A stretch of DNA of 64,000 nt, from contig BTPG01000005.1 in NCBI GenBank assembly GCA_036245525.1, positions 117,410,119 through 117,474,118 on the forward strand, in the 5' to 3' direction. Shown here piece by piece: positions 21,001 through 28,410 of this stretch (position 1 is its first letter; every line of letters begins with the position of its first letter). Made by a program: the position numbers and the translations under genes. Source of the DNA: Semisulcospira habei. Taxonomy: Eukaryota > Mollusca > Gastropoda > Semisulcospiridae. The notes under the pieces were generated by a model that made no database searches, was not told the origin of the DNA, and saw nothing but the letters and a program-made list of their open reading frames with translations.

Positions 21001-21548
21001 TGATCATTGACGTGTGTACTGAAGACTTTTATGAAGACATGAAAACAGAACTACACATGTATGACACGTCTGATTACCCTAAGGATCATCCACTGTACAG
21101 CACACAAAACAAGAAAGTGCCTGGTAAGTTTAAGGATGAACTAAATGGTGTGCCAATAGTTGAGTACGTTGGACTGAGATCAAAAATGTATTCTATACTG
21201 CACCAGAAAGGTAGTCAGTCAAAAGCCAAAGGTATCAAGAAAACAGCAATAAAAAATAAAGAAATACGTCATGAACATTACAAGCAAGTGTTAGATGGTG
21301 CATTAATGCCTGATTATCCAAACAAGTCACTGAGATCAAACAAACATAATCTTGAAATAATTCAAACACATAAGAAATCACTTGCAGTTGGAGACACGAA
21401 AAGAGTGTTTCACACTAAAGAAAAAGCTTATGCACCTGGACATTACAGGCTCAAGTTATCTGAAGACATTTGTGATGAACTGGTTGATGAATTAATTGAT
21501 GAGTTAGTTACTGAAATGAGTAACGGTGTCTGGGGGAATAATCTGTAA
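18072..21548 (+). CDS. POLB: protein-primed type B DNA polymerase (Maverick PolB), 1158 aa
   Basis: The ATG lies in CAAATAAAAATGAC. Exonuclease motifs: Exo I DFE (D341, E343), Exo II HNLKGYD (482-487, D487), Exo III Y619-x3-D623. Polymerase motifs: A DANNLYG (D724), B K-L-M-N-N-A-C-F-G-K (874-883), C D-T-D-S (D973, D975). All catalytic residues are present. The N-terminal 270 residues form the extra domain common in Maverick polymerases (NNDNYCFMW near 156-164), followed by a Cys/His cluster (CKRC...HVLHC) and, between Exo I and Exo II, a Cys-x2-Cys / DHDH / HGDCN cluster (434-467) like endonuclease VII-type zinc folds. It would copy the linear genome from a terminal protein. Its 3' end overlaps the integrase gene by 45 bp. 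Confidence 0.98.
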   Translation: MTDNAQNPGPSSLRNVFHTTNLPISNTNNVYESIENSFSVIQQNLLTGSVKIQIVAKIEFTRVDGEVIVSYISTRQHTVNTRREPEVENVFRDRLLPDFLQAIDSAKMKGSGWHEGHVHELQLKQSRYHPILGKSWLPLPTEVSNKKAVVNIQNNDNYCFMWCVLAKLHFVRSRPDRVSNYTKFVNELNFSGIEFPVKIEDIDLFEKLNPGISVNVFVWDNNAENKLQPIRVSPIAPTYGQSEDKHVDMLLIGDDNNFHYTIIRNMSRLIHSHTTKHNGKQEVCKRCLQRFSSINVAHKHVLHCRSADDIQTVLKYPDPGSQVYFKNYGNQQKLPFVVYADFESLVPYEGPVPESLPKTIKLSDQVVCSFGYIIVRSDGLHSEPVIYRGENAACLFLTEMRHLYSQVVQYLTTCQMPLVMTEEDKLKFDTAEKCWICERPLGCDKVRDHDHITGCYRGAAHGDCNLKLKIDPKTYKLPIFFHNLKGYDSHIIMQAVDESYKNISCIAQTTEKYLTFRLDKLAFYDSMQHLSLGLASLAEGLTEYPITSKYFEPDLIKKGVYPYEYISEWVVFEETRLPPKEKFYSTLTGKGISDSEYQHALDAWGKLGCQTIGDYHDQYLKADVCLLADVFESYREKGLLHYRLDPACYITSPGMTWDAFLKSSKIFIDLLSDRTMGEMVERGLRGGISIASNNYAIANNKYLDSHGDLGLGFDPSRSFITYLDANNLYGFAMCELLPLKNFCLYDLSQYDITGLTNNIINLERNDAKGWIFEVDLEYPHHLHDYHNDYPLAVEKMSMTGKKEDTKLVPNLNDKFNYVCHYRLLQFYIRHGLVLKKVHRGIQFDQSAFMKDYIMKNTTLRARDGNTAFDKDFFKLMNNACFGKTMENPHHRKDVRLVTTELGAIKLTGKPQYTGYKEFHSSLYAVSLKKKIVKLDKPVFIGMAILELSKLVMLEFYYDYFKPKYPECRLLYTDTDSMIIDVCTEDFYEDMKTELHMYDTSDYPKDHPLYSTQNKKVPGKFKDELNGVPIVEYVGLRSKMYSILHQKGSQSKAKGIKKTAIKNKEIRHEHYKQVLDGALMPDYPNKSLRSNKHNLEIIQTHKKSLAVGDTKRVFHTKEKAYAPGHYRLKLSEDICDELVDELIDELVTEMSNGVWGNNL

Positions 21549-22481
21549 TTCTTCTCTGACAAATGCCCTCTGGGGTGCAGGGTCATACAGGTAATATATT
21601 GTTGCGTCTGCGCCGGGAATTATTTTTTTTATATTATGAACGGATGTTGACCATATGGGGTCTGTCGACCTGCGCCTGATGTCATTCTCAGCTTCCCCTG
21701 GCTGATATAAATATCTCACCTGTTTAGTAAATAAACTTGTGTCTGGTGCTGGGGTTGGGGTTGGGGTTGACATTGTTTTTGGCTCTGTAATTGTTTTCAA
21801 TTTAATAGCATCAGCAGGTTTTGGGTGTCCTTCATTGTTCATTGCTTTTATCACATGTGGTAACCTTTGTACCCATTCAGTGTTACGGGTGTCATGCATG
21901 AGTTCCTTAGAATACTGGTAACTGAAAAGTCTTTCTGATAACTGTTTGTTAAAGTTCTCTACAATTGCCTGTGATCTGTGTACACCTGGAATTCCTCGTC
22001 TGACCAGTACGCCATGCTTCGCAAATAACTGATTAACTGCGCCCTTAAATTCAGATCCATCATCGACCTGCACTAGTCTGGGGTATCTTAAGGGGCCTCG
22101 ACTATATATTTTTGATAATGCTGTAGCAACTGTACTGGCTGTTTTGTCAGATATGGGTTCAGCGTCTTTATACCTTGAAGCAATGTCTACAACAGTCAAA
22201 GCGTACTTGTATCGTTTCTTTCTTATTGTGTCATGCGGAAGAAACAGGAGGTCCATTTGGTGCGTGTCATTAGGTGTTGTGTTCTCAAAATGAGGTCTCG
22301 TTATCTTTCTTGGAGCAGGGAGATAAATTTGCCAAATTGCCTGTCTCTGTAACCATTGCTTGACTTGATTGAGTGTTATATCTCCGCCCACAGCGGCATG
22401 TAATTTCTGAATAGCGGTTGCTCCTTTATAATACCCTGATGGTGAGTAATATATTTTCGATAGTTTATTTTCGGCTGCCAT
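21504..22481 (-). CDS. INT: rve-family integrase of the Maverick, 325 aa
   Basis: The start is the ATG at 22,479-22,481 (MAAENKLS); the longer TTG-started frame is not needed. Residues 1-60 hold an HHCC-like or helical N-terminal region. The DDE core has D77 (QMDLLF), D140 (VQVDDGSEFKG) and E175 (AIVENFNKQ), spaced like retroviral and Polinton integrases. The C-terminal region (DPIWSTSVHNIKKI, residues about 280-320) fits the small beta-barrel DNA-binding domain. It would join the TIR ends to target DNA, in line with the 6-bp duplication seen here. The gene converges with PolB (45-bp overlap), and its start overlaps the end of the 144-aa gene by 17 bp. Confidence 0.96.
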   Translation of the reverse strand: MAAENKLSKIYYSPSGYYKGATAIQKLHAAVGGDITLNQVKQWLQRQAIWQIYLPAPRKITRPHFENTTPNDTHQMDLLFLPHDTIRKKRYKYALTVVDIASRYKDAEPISDKTASTVATALSKIYSRGPLRYPRLVQVDDGSEFKGAVNQLFAKHGVLVRRGIPGVHRSQAIVENFNKQLSERLFSYQYSKELMHDTRNTEWVQRLPHVIKAMNNEGHPKPADAIKLKTITEPKTMSTPTPTPAPDTSLFTKQVRYLYQPGEAENDIRRRSTDPIWSTSVHNIKKIIPGADATIYYLYDPAPQRAFVREELQIIPPDTVTHFSN

Positions 22482-22899
22482 TTTTTCTAGCAATGAAAAC
22501 TCCAGTAAAATAAACAAATATCATTCCCACTAGAACAAAGATTATCTCCCCGTTTCTTTGTTCTGGGCTTGGTTGATAGTAGTCACTTAGTTTTGGTTTC
22601 GGTATAGACATATCTTCACCCGTGACTAAAAAATACTCACGGATTGCGTCGTCTGTATTTGAAAACGTATGTTGTGCGTGACCTTCTAGCCTGAGTTTTT
22701 CATTGATGAAATCAAGTTTCTCAATTCTATTCTTTTCGTAATCCTGTTCTGCCTGTGCTAATTTTTCTGACGCTTCATTATGACGCTTTATTTCTTCTGC
22801 AGATTGTTCTCTACCCATTTTAGAAAAGAGATAATTAGAGCCGCTAAACGCCAGAGCGTTGACCATCGCTCCTCCCACCATAATAGCTATCGTCGCCAT
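22465..22899 (-). CDS. Maverick membrane/coiled-coil protein, 144 aa (unknown)
   Basis: The start box is AATAAAAATAATATGG. A Gly/Ala-rich hydrophobic N-terminus (about residues 3-20) is followed by a charged helical stretch (AEEIKRHNEASEKLAQAEQD), a LSDYYQPSPEQ block, and a clear C-terminal transmembrane helix (about 118-137) with a basic tail. Similar two-ended membrane proteins accompany the integrase in other animal Mavericks to my recollection, but no function is known. It is the second gene of a five-gene minus-strand run. Confidence 0.87.
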   Translation of the reverse strand: MATIAIMVGGAMVNALAFSGSNYLFSKMGREQSAEEIKRHNEASEKLAQAEQDYEKNRIEKLDFINEKLRLEGHAQHTFSNTDDAIREYFLVTGEDMSIPKPKLSDYYQPSPEQRNGEIIFVLVGMIFVYFTGVFIARKNGSRK

Positions 22900-22910
22900 A
22901 TTATTTTTAT

Positions 22911-23141
22911 TTACATAGAAACATTTTCGGGAATAATACCTTGTTTAACAAGAAGGTCTTTCGTGGCGATTGACGCTGTTACAACTACAATTAGCTTAGC
23001 GCTGTCTTCGAAATCGAGTCTACTGAGGTCTGGTGATTTCATTTTGAGTAGATTTTTTCCCAGCATAGAAAACGCTACTGCTAATGCACTGATTACTGCA
23101 GAGTGATACACAAGATTCATTAAATTCTTTGAGTCATTCAT
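22911..23141 (-). CDS. Maverick small membrane protein, 76 aa (unknown)
   Basis: A short intact ORF 11 bp upstream of the 144-aa gene. Two hydrophobic segments (residues about 10-28 and 48-62) flank a KSPDLSRLDFED loop, consistent with a hairpin membrane protein. The A-rich start box is absent here, so it may be translated from a polycistronic or upstream transcript. Function is unknown. Confidence 0.8.
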   Translation of the reverse strand: MNDSKNLMNLVYHSAVISALAVAFSMLGKNLLKMKSPDLSRLDFEDSAKLIVVVTASIATKDLLVKQGIIPENVSM

Positions 23142-23176
23142 TTCTTAGGCAAGAAAAAATTAAAATAATAAATTTA

Positions 23177-23656
23177 TTACTGCATATGAAATGGGTCGAC
23201 AACTTTGGGTATTGTTGGTAATGTGGCGACTTCTGTTTTTGATGATGGAGTGTTTAATTTTTTGGACACTGTACGAGTCTGTGGCTTGTATTTTTTGTAT
23301 AATTGGTAAGCTACAAAACCAGATCCGACAACAAATGCGGCAACTGCATATCTTGCTGTTTCAGAATTAGACTGGGTTGAAGGTCTTTCACTTTGATGTG
23401 GGTGTGACAGGGGTGCCAGTCCTGACGGTCCTACCGGTCCTACCGGCGGTGTTGACGGCGGATCACTTACATGAGCCTTTTCTGTTAGCGCCTGTAGCTG
23501 TAACTTTTTCTGCTTGTTCCATTCAGCTAAACGTTTACCAGACTGAACCCTCCCTTCATTTTTAATTTTTGTCACTGAGTGAATCGGAGTCTGGACAGGG
23601 TCCGAAACAGGGTTCATCTGTGGGGTCGTTGGGGGGGTCGTCTGTTGGTCGTCCAT
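23177..23656 (-). CDS. Maverick protein, 159 aa, Pro-rich with one transmembrane helix (unknown)
   Basis: The start is the ATG at 23,654-23,656, preceded by GATAAAA; a TTG four codons earlier is rejected. The N-terminal half is Pro/Thr/Gln-rich with a basic GKRLAEWNKQKK segment. A single hydrophobic helix (YAVAAFVVGSGFVAY) lies near residue 115, and a basic tail follows. Its 5' end overlaps the 3' end of the 183-aa gene by about 95 bp in another frame. A role in a virion membrane is possible but unproven. Confidence 0.84.
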   Translation of the reverse strand: MDDQQTTPPTTPQMNPVSDPVQTPIHSVTKIKNEGRVQSGKRLAEWNKQKKLQLQALTEKAHVSDPPSTPPVGPVGPSGLAPLSHPHQSERPSTQSNSETARYAVAAFVVGSGFVAYQLYKKYKPQTRTVSKKLNTPSSKTEVATLPTIPKVVDPFHMQ

Positions 23657-24113
23657 TTTTATCAACAAAAAAATTTAATTTCGTAAAATCTACATGGCTG
23701 CTAGTTACAATTAATGTTACCAGAGGAGCCAGCAAATTACCAAATCTGTAGAATAAAAGGCAAGCTAATTTACCAATTGCACTCGTTACAATGGGGTTAC
23801 TCTCGAGGTCATTTGTGAGATTTTCAATGTCTACAGGGAGAGCGTAACTCACAGCTTTTGAATATAAGCAGACAATTGATTTGCTCAAATCACGGGTCAT
23901 TAGTGAAGCCATGTGCTGTTCATATTTAAAATGAAGTTTAAATAAATCAGCAGCCGTGAGGGATAGTATATCTTCAGTTGAATATAGCTTCCCAAGATAA
24001 GATTTTGAATGACCAGAAACCACTACAAATAAAAGCCGTTCCCTTTTCGAATCTAACTCTATGTTTTCTACAGCGCCAATATCATTTAATAATAATATTT
24101 CATCTGTGTTCAT
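23562..24113 (-). CDS. Maverick protein, 183 aa, helical (unknown)
   Basis: The start is preceded by TATAAAATG. The protein is mainly helical (KLHFKYEQHMASLMTRD, LPVDIENLTNDLESNP), with a hydrophobic stretch near residues 115-145 and a Pro/Asp-rich acidic tail. No enzyme motif is seen. In particular no His...Cys arrangement of an adenain protease is present. It heads the run of minus-strand genes that ends with the integrase. Confidence 0.84.
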   Translation of the reverse strand: MNTDEILLLNDIGAVENIELDSKRERLLFVVVSGHSKSYLGKLYSTEDILSLTAADLFKLHFKYEQHMASLMTRDLSKSIVCLYSKAVSYALPVDIENLTNDLESNPIVTSAIGKLACLLFYRFGNLLAPLVTLIVTSSHVDFTKLNFFVDKNGRPTDDPPNDPTDEPCFGPCPDSDSLSDKN

Positions 24114-24153
24114 TTTATAATAAAATATATTTTAAATAATAAGTGAAATAAAA

Positions 24154-24192
24154 ATGCACTTACCTTTGAAACGAGGAGCTGTTTCGACTTAA
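24154..24192 (+). other. 13-codon mini-ORF with a full start box
   Basis: GAAATAAAAATG precedes 12 sense codons and a TAA. The box is the same as that of the capsid candidate, the 115-aa gene and PolB. On the opposite strand the same spot offers a good splice donor (CAAAG|GTAAGTG). It could be a short late peptide, the stub of a gene cut by an insertion, or chance. Confidence 0.35.
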
Positions 24193-24243
24193 TTAGTCTC
24201 ATCAGAAAGGTCAGAAACCCTTGACAGCTCAAAGAAAATGAAA

Positions 24244-24528
24244 AATTTTTAGTGGTCACCTATTTTGTACCAAAGACCACATGTCAAGCCAAACATGTAA
24301 TTGCTCTCGGATGTAGATTTGTGTGTGTTTGTGTGCTGAGCTGTGGTACACCCCTAGAAAAAACACTCGAACATGATACTCCCGGGCTGCGTAAAAACGC
24401 ATATCACGTGAAAGTGTTTTTCCAACACACCACACTAAGATAAAAATATTCTGTGGTGTGTAAAATTTGATGGTATGTACAAAAGCCGAGAGCAAATGTA
24501 AGCCGCTTATTCTTCGTAAGCGGCTGTG
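24244..24528. other. structured Maverick intergenic region with several inverted repeats
   Basis: Inverse pairs include ttgctctcgg near 24,299 with ccgagagcaa near 24,485, acacaccaca with tgtggtgtgt around 24,425-24,462, and a tight hairpin AGCCGCTTA-7 nt-TAAGCGGCT (24,501-24,525). The 19-mer ending that hairpin recurs inverted at about 24,950-24,968 inside the next gene. No ORF of note is present. It may be a terminator, an origin-like region or the remains of a small fold-back element. Confidence 0.5.
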
Positions 24529-24543
24529 GAACTACTCCGTTAT

Positions 24544-25011
24544 TTATGCATTGCTTCCACTTGCTGCTGCTTTTTCTTGTCTCCTCTGTGCAATAATTGC
24601 ATGCAATCTTTGGAATAAGGGGTTATTAGTTTCTAATTGAGTTATTTTGGCATCGATCTTATTTGCAGCCATTTCATTCATTTCTACATCCTTTTGTTTT
24701 AATCTTATTTTTTGCTCTCCTTGAAAAATAGCTCTTTTAATTTTTTCTGCCTTTCCCTCAAGGTTGCCATATTCTTTTATCATGGCTGGCAATGACTGAA
24801 AGTTGTTTTCATCATTATCCGCAATTATTTTATCAGCAATAGGTTTCATCTCTTCTTGAAGATTATTTAAGCTTGTGTTTAAATCCTGTACATTAGCATT
24901 TAGTTTCTCCAATTCTTCTTTAAAACGAGCCACTTTTTCCTTACGAGCACACAGCCGCTTACGAAGAAGGCAGTTTTGCACAATCGCACTTTTACCAGAA
25001 TATTGTGTCAT
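24544..25011 (-). CDS. Maverick-internal coiled-coil protein, 155 aa (unknown)
   Basis: Residues about 20-120 are strongly charged heptad-like helix (EELEKLNANVQDLNTSLNN), ending in a basic/Gln-rich tail. Unlike the other genes it lacks the A-rich start box. Instead it has a classical TATAAAA at 25,041-25,047, about 30 bp before the ATG. It might therefore be an early or host-type gene, or cargo. Its family is not recognised. Confidence 0.78.
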   Translation of the reverse strand: MTQYSGKSAIVQNCLLRKRLCARKEKVARFKEELEKLNANVQDLNTSLNNLQEEMKPIADKIIADNDENNFQSLPAMIKEYGNLEGKAEKIKRAIFQGEQKIRLKQKDVEMNEMAANKIDAKITQLETNNPLFQRLHAIIAQRRQEKAAASGSNA

Positions 25012-25040
25012 GGTTGACTCTACTTAGCTCTGGGGTTTGG

Positions 25041-25047
25041 TTTTATA
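25041..25047 (-). promoter_or_regulatory. TATA box for the 155-aa gene
   Basis: TATAAAA on the minus strand sits 30 bp upstream of the ATG at 25,011. It differs from the start-adjacent A-rich boxes used elsewhere in the element. Confidence 0.55.
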
Positions 25048-25301
25048 CTAGAAAATATCTTAACACGCATTAGTTCCAAGGCACGCCAACAGTCAAGTTC
25101 AAACTGGCTTGATCGTGCCTGATTTCGAAATGTGCAAAACGTGCAGAATAAAATCAGCAAACAAAACCAGACAGTCTAACAAACAGATATAAAACGCCAC
25201 TCATGACGCTCACTGTGTGTATTCACGGAGCGGCAAATCAATTACTGTGTCAACATCAAGTTCAAAGCCTTTTGAAATGACCAGCAAAATCAACCTACAC
25301 C

Positions 25302-25913
25302 ATAGCTGCCAACCCTGAGGCAACAAAATCCCTGAGCTGCGGCCTCCACGACGCTAGCCCTTGCTTCCAGGTGCCAAAAAATCAAACAACAGGGGGGGGG
25401 GGTACGCACCTTGCTCCAGCCAAATAATCTAACACAGTGCTCGTCAGCCCGCCTACGTTTACTGTGTAGCGATGTTTATGTCTGCCTGGCACATTTTACA
25501 AATGGCAAAGTGTTCGCCCTTCGTCGATGTAAGAAACGCTTGTAGTCTGGATGGAACTTCACCAACCACTTCTGCTTGTTTGGAGGCATCATTTTATACC
25601 AGTTGTGAAAATCGCTAAGCATGTGCTCCAGACCAGGGCAATTTCGAAGCAACCGGAACAAACACAGAATGCATGCAAATTTGCTGCTCATGCGTAATCA
25701 AGACTGGCTGTGGGTCCCCGAAAGCTTAGCGGTACAGTATAGTGGCAGGCTCTCAACTACAGGCACTTGACCGAGCGGTACGCCAAAATGCCTCGAATTT
25801 TAAAACAAAGCTTGAAAATCCGAAAATCGGGAAAATTGTACAAAAAAACGGAAAATCGGGACTTGAAAAAAATTCGGGAAATTCCCGAAAAATTCGGGAG
25901 GGTTGGCAGCTAT
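25302..25913. mobile_element. small TIR element nested in the Maverick
   Basis: The left end atagctgccaaccct and right end agggttggcagctat are exact inverses. The flanks are cctacacc and gctacacc (7 of 8 bp shared), which fits an 8-bp hAT-like duplication. Inside are a C/G homopolymer, repeated aatcgggaa / attcccga words, and a 71-codon minus-strand ORF (25,476-25,691) with no known family. It is about 612 bp and non-autonomous. Confidence 0.75.
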
Positions 25914-26159
25914 GCTACACCCTTTGTCAGTGCCTGCGTTACTAGTCATGTTCGAACTGGCTTGATCATGTCTGTTTCATTCAGTCAACAGAAATCCCCT
26001 CCTCGGGGTGGGTTTTTGAAAAATTCCAGTCAGCCGGTCCAAAATCTTTCGTCAGTGCTTGTAATGTTGTTATAAGCACAGACATAAAACAGAGTGGGGT
26101 AAAGGTGTATGATTACTGACTTTATAACGGGCCTCTCTCTGTGAAAAAAAAGGGGTGAG
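25914..26159. other. Maverick right non-coding zone
   Basis: Between the nested element and the right TIR I see no gene. The short open frame starting upstream at 25,767 spans the nested element's border, so it is not a native gene. Confidence 0.6.
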
Positions 26160-26710
26160 TGTTAGCCATTTGCATTTAATGGCAAATCGAACGGGTGAAC
26201 ACATAATTGAAAAAATTATAAATTCCCGTATGAATAGCGACTCAGGTGCGGTGCATACCGATCTGATTCAAAAAATTTCGATCCCGGTTTCAAAAGGCAA
26301 TCTCGTCCCGACAAGAAAATGCGAATAATTGCTATTTTCAGAACAGGTCTATTCATATCTTACCTGAATTGAAGTGGGGGTCTTTCAAAACCAGTCAAGC
26401 GTAGGCATGAGGTGTTTATGTATTATATATAATTGCTTTGGGTTACAAGCACTGGTTTGATCGGGCGTTTTGTCTATGGGGGGGGGGGGGATTTGAAGTA
26501 TTATTAACACTATGACTGAGTTAACCCCTTAAATTCTCAGTCATAGTGTTAATGAAGATTCAGTTCTTTCTTTATATATCTAATTACAGAGAAAAATAAA
26601 AGGAATTTGAGAAAAAGGAAAGGCAAGGTCGTGTGCGTTTTTGTGAGCGAATAACATAGAAAAATGAGGGCCAAAGAAGATTCTCTAAAACTCCCATATC
26701 CCCCCTCTCT
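26160..26710 (-). repeat. Maverick right terminal inverted repeat (551 bp)
   Basis: This is the inverse copy of 9,308-9,879. It carries the 18-bp hairpin at 26,503-26,553 and a 13-G tract in place of the longer C tract on the left. It ends at ...CCTCTCT directly before the duplicated target site. Confidence 0.95.
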
Positions 26711-27095
26711 CTACACACCTTCCCGCTCCCTCCGCTCTGCCTCCGACCCTCTCCGCCTCCACATCCCTCGCACCAAACTTAACACTTTCGGTCCCCGCTC
26801 CTTCTCCGTCTACGGTCCATCCATCTGGAACACTCTCCCACTCTCTCTCCGTCAGAAACACTCTCTCTCCTCCTTCCAGTCCGCCCTCAAAACTCACCTC
26901 TTTCAACAGTTTTAGCACTATATCACCGCACTCCCCACCCCAAGCTGACCGTCGTAATGTATTTCACTGTTTGTGGTACGTGAGTCATTGTCTAAAGCGT
27001 GCGCATGCGTGCGCGAGTTGTGAGTGTGCGCTTAGAGTTATAATTATTATAAGATAAGCGCATTATAAATACCGTAATTATTTTTTATTATTACA
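26711..27095 (+). pseudogene. CR1/L2-type LINE, C-terminus and 3' UTR
   Basis: This begins with the duplicated target site ctacac, then continues the reverse transcriptase frame in phase to a stop at 26,913-26,915. It contains the conserved FGPRSFSVYGPSIWN and LPLSLR blocks at the end of such ORFs. The short 3' UTR ends in gcgcattataaatacc followed by an (att)n tail, the usual 3' signature of CR1/L2 elements. A similar 3' signature occurs in reverse near 48.2 kb. Confidence 0.9.
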
Positions 27096-28000
27096 AAACT
27101 GAAAAGTATTATACAAGAGACTCACTTGATTTTTTTTCTATTTTGTTTAATGGCCATTTCAGGCTCACTAGTCATTGGAATATGTGTGTCACTGAATGTG
27201 TGTGTGTGTGTTTTTTCCCCTTTTTTGTTGGTAATGTTTGAAAGTGAAAGAAAAGGCAAATAAAAATGACATCACTCAGCAAAATTGGAAATTCAATTGT
27301 TTTTATTTTAGATTATCAGACAAATTGTACTTTCTACTTATTATATTGTCAATAATTCTTTTGTTTTTTGTTTGCATTATTTTTCAAAGTTGGGCCCCGA
27401 AAGTTGCTTGTGGGCCCTCAAATTTTTCAATCAAGGGGCCCGGTGGCCCCCAAAGAAAAAAGTTAATTTCTAGCCCTGTCTCTGTAATGGGTTAAATAAT
27501 GGTTGGGCGCCCCCCCCCCCCCCTCCTCCACTTAATTTTAAAAATTTTTTTTTTAACTTGCACATTGCAAAATTTTCTGATCATTGCACTTAGGTCCAAC
27601 CAAGGGAAAGCAGACACTGACAGGTTGGTTTAAGTAAAGGGACGTAATCGAGCAAATTGTCCTAGTGCGATTACTCCCCTTGTTATTGTTTTAATTTGAA
27701 TAACTCCTACATTTACTTTATTTCTAGATTTAAAAGGCAACTAATATTAATGATAAATTAGGAAATCATATAAATTATTATTTTATGTACTAATGTTGGA
27801 TCTGGTCATGGACCCAGTTATGTTTTGAAGTAGGATTTTGTTTGATCACTTTCTAAGAAAAAAAGCGGATTGGAATATGATTTCAAAAATCGTAGTTTTT
27901 GTTTTAAATAATCGTAATAGTGTGAAAAAAATCGTAGTGGCGTAATCTATGCCAAAAATCGTAAGAAATTACTCCAAAATCGTAAGGGTAAACATCTCTG

Positions 28001-28410
28001 CAAAATGCAGAACTTCTTGTGGGCTGAGGCAGTCATATTTCTGAGAGTCTGAATGGCTACATTCATTTGTACAGTGCATCCACACACACAAGGCAAAGCC
28101 CTTATGGCTGAAGTATATGACCGATCCAGATATGTGTGACCTTTATCTTTCTGATATGTCAAGAAAATGAGCGAGTGTTGAAGCGTTTTAACATAAGCAT
28201 GATAAGGGGTTGGCTTCTGTACCAGCAAAATCCACACATACTAAAAATTTCACACATTTGTCAACCCTCCATCACACGTGACCTTTGTGATTGGTTGACA
28301 AAATTAGTATGCATAGAAAGATCTTGCCATCAGCAACCTTTATGGCAAATTTGATTGAAAAGTTTGCAAAAACTTTAATAACTAGAATTCTAACAAAACT
28401 TGGCATTTTT
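28001..28410. repeat. interspersed repeat copy 2, right half
   Basis: It resumes copy 1 homology exactly after the duplicated caaaatg (atgcagaacttcttgtgg...), sharing ccgatccagatatgtgtgac and aactagaattctaac. Related degenerate sequence continues toward 28,715, where an A run begins. Confidence 0.85.

Larger units (their letters stand above)
9308..26710. mobile_element. Maverick/Polinton-type endogenous virus-like element, 17,403 bp, apparently intact
   Basis: The element is bounded by long TIRs, with AGAGAGGGGGG at the left end and its inverse at the right. A perfect 6-bp target duplication, CTACAC, sits at 9,302-9,307 and 26,711-26,716. AG/CT termini, a 5-6 bp duplication, 15-20 kb size, protein-primed PolB, rve integrase, packaging ATPase and a jelly-roll-like capsid candidate define Maverick/Polinton elements (related to adintoviruses). 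Fourteen ORFs are open, several overlap at their ends, and gaps are tiny, as in a virus genome. Removal of the element and one target copy restores the LINE frame, which fixes the borders to the base. The TIRs look identical, implying recent insertion. I cannot tell whether it is still mobile. Confidence 0.96.
7226..27478. mobile_element. second-level TIR element (CAGGGCTnGAAATTA ends)
   Basis: The left end reads CAGGGCTTGAAATTAGC and the right end is a near-perfect inverted copy (gttaatttctagccctg). The flanking duplication is tctctg at 7,220-7,225 and 27,479-27,484. GGCCC-rich subterminal sequence follows each end (7,245-7,320 and 27,385-27,460). No transposase is visible. It is itself interrupted by the LINE. 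The duplication length (6 bp) does not fit classical hAT, and the class is left open. Confidence 0.7.
6800..28000. mobile_element. outer TIR DNA transposon (hAT-like termini), contains all later insertions
   Basis: The left end reads CAGAGATGTTTACCC and the right end is its exact reverse complement. A 7-bp duplication, caaaatg, sits at 6,793-6,799 and 28,001-28,007. Its own sequence is only 6,800-7,225 and 27,479-28,000, and both subterminal parts show tggagtaat-like text. No transposase survives, so it is non-autonomous. CAG...CTG ends are typical of hAT elements, but hAT normally duplicates 8 bp, so the superfamily is uncertain. The element contains a GT/CA microsatellite near 7,167-7,190. 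Confidence 0.75.

Noticed and set aside
25476..25691. 71-codon ORF as a Maverick gene
   Set aside because: It lies wholly inside the small TIR element inserted later.
9308..26710. Adenovirus-type protease among the small ORFs
   Set aside because: No protein shows an ordered His, Asp/Glu, Gln, Cys pattern; not annotated.
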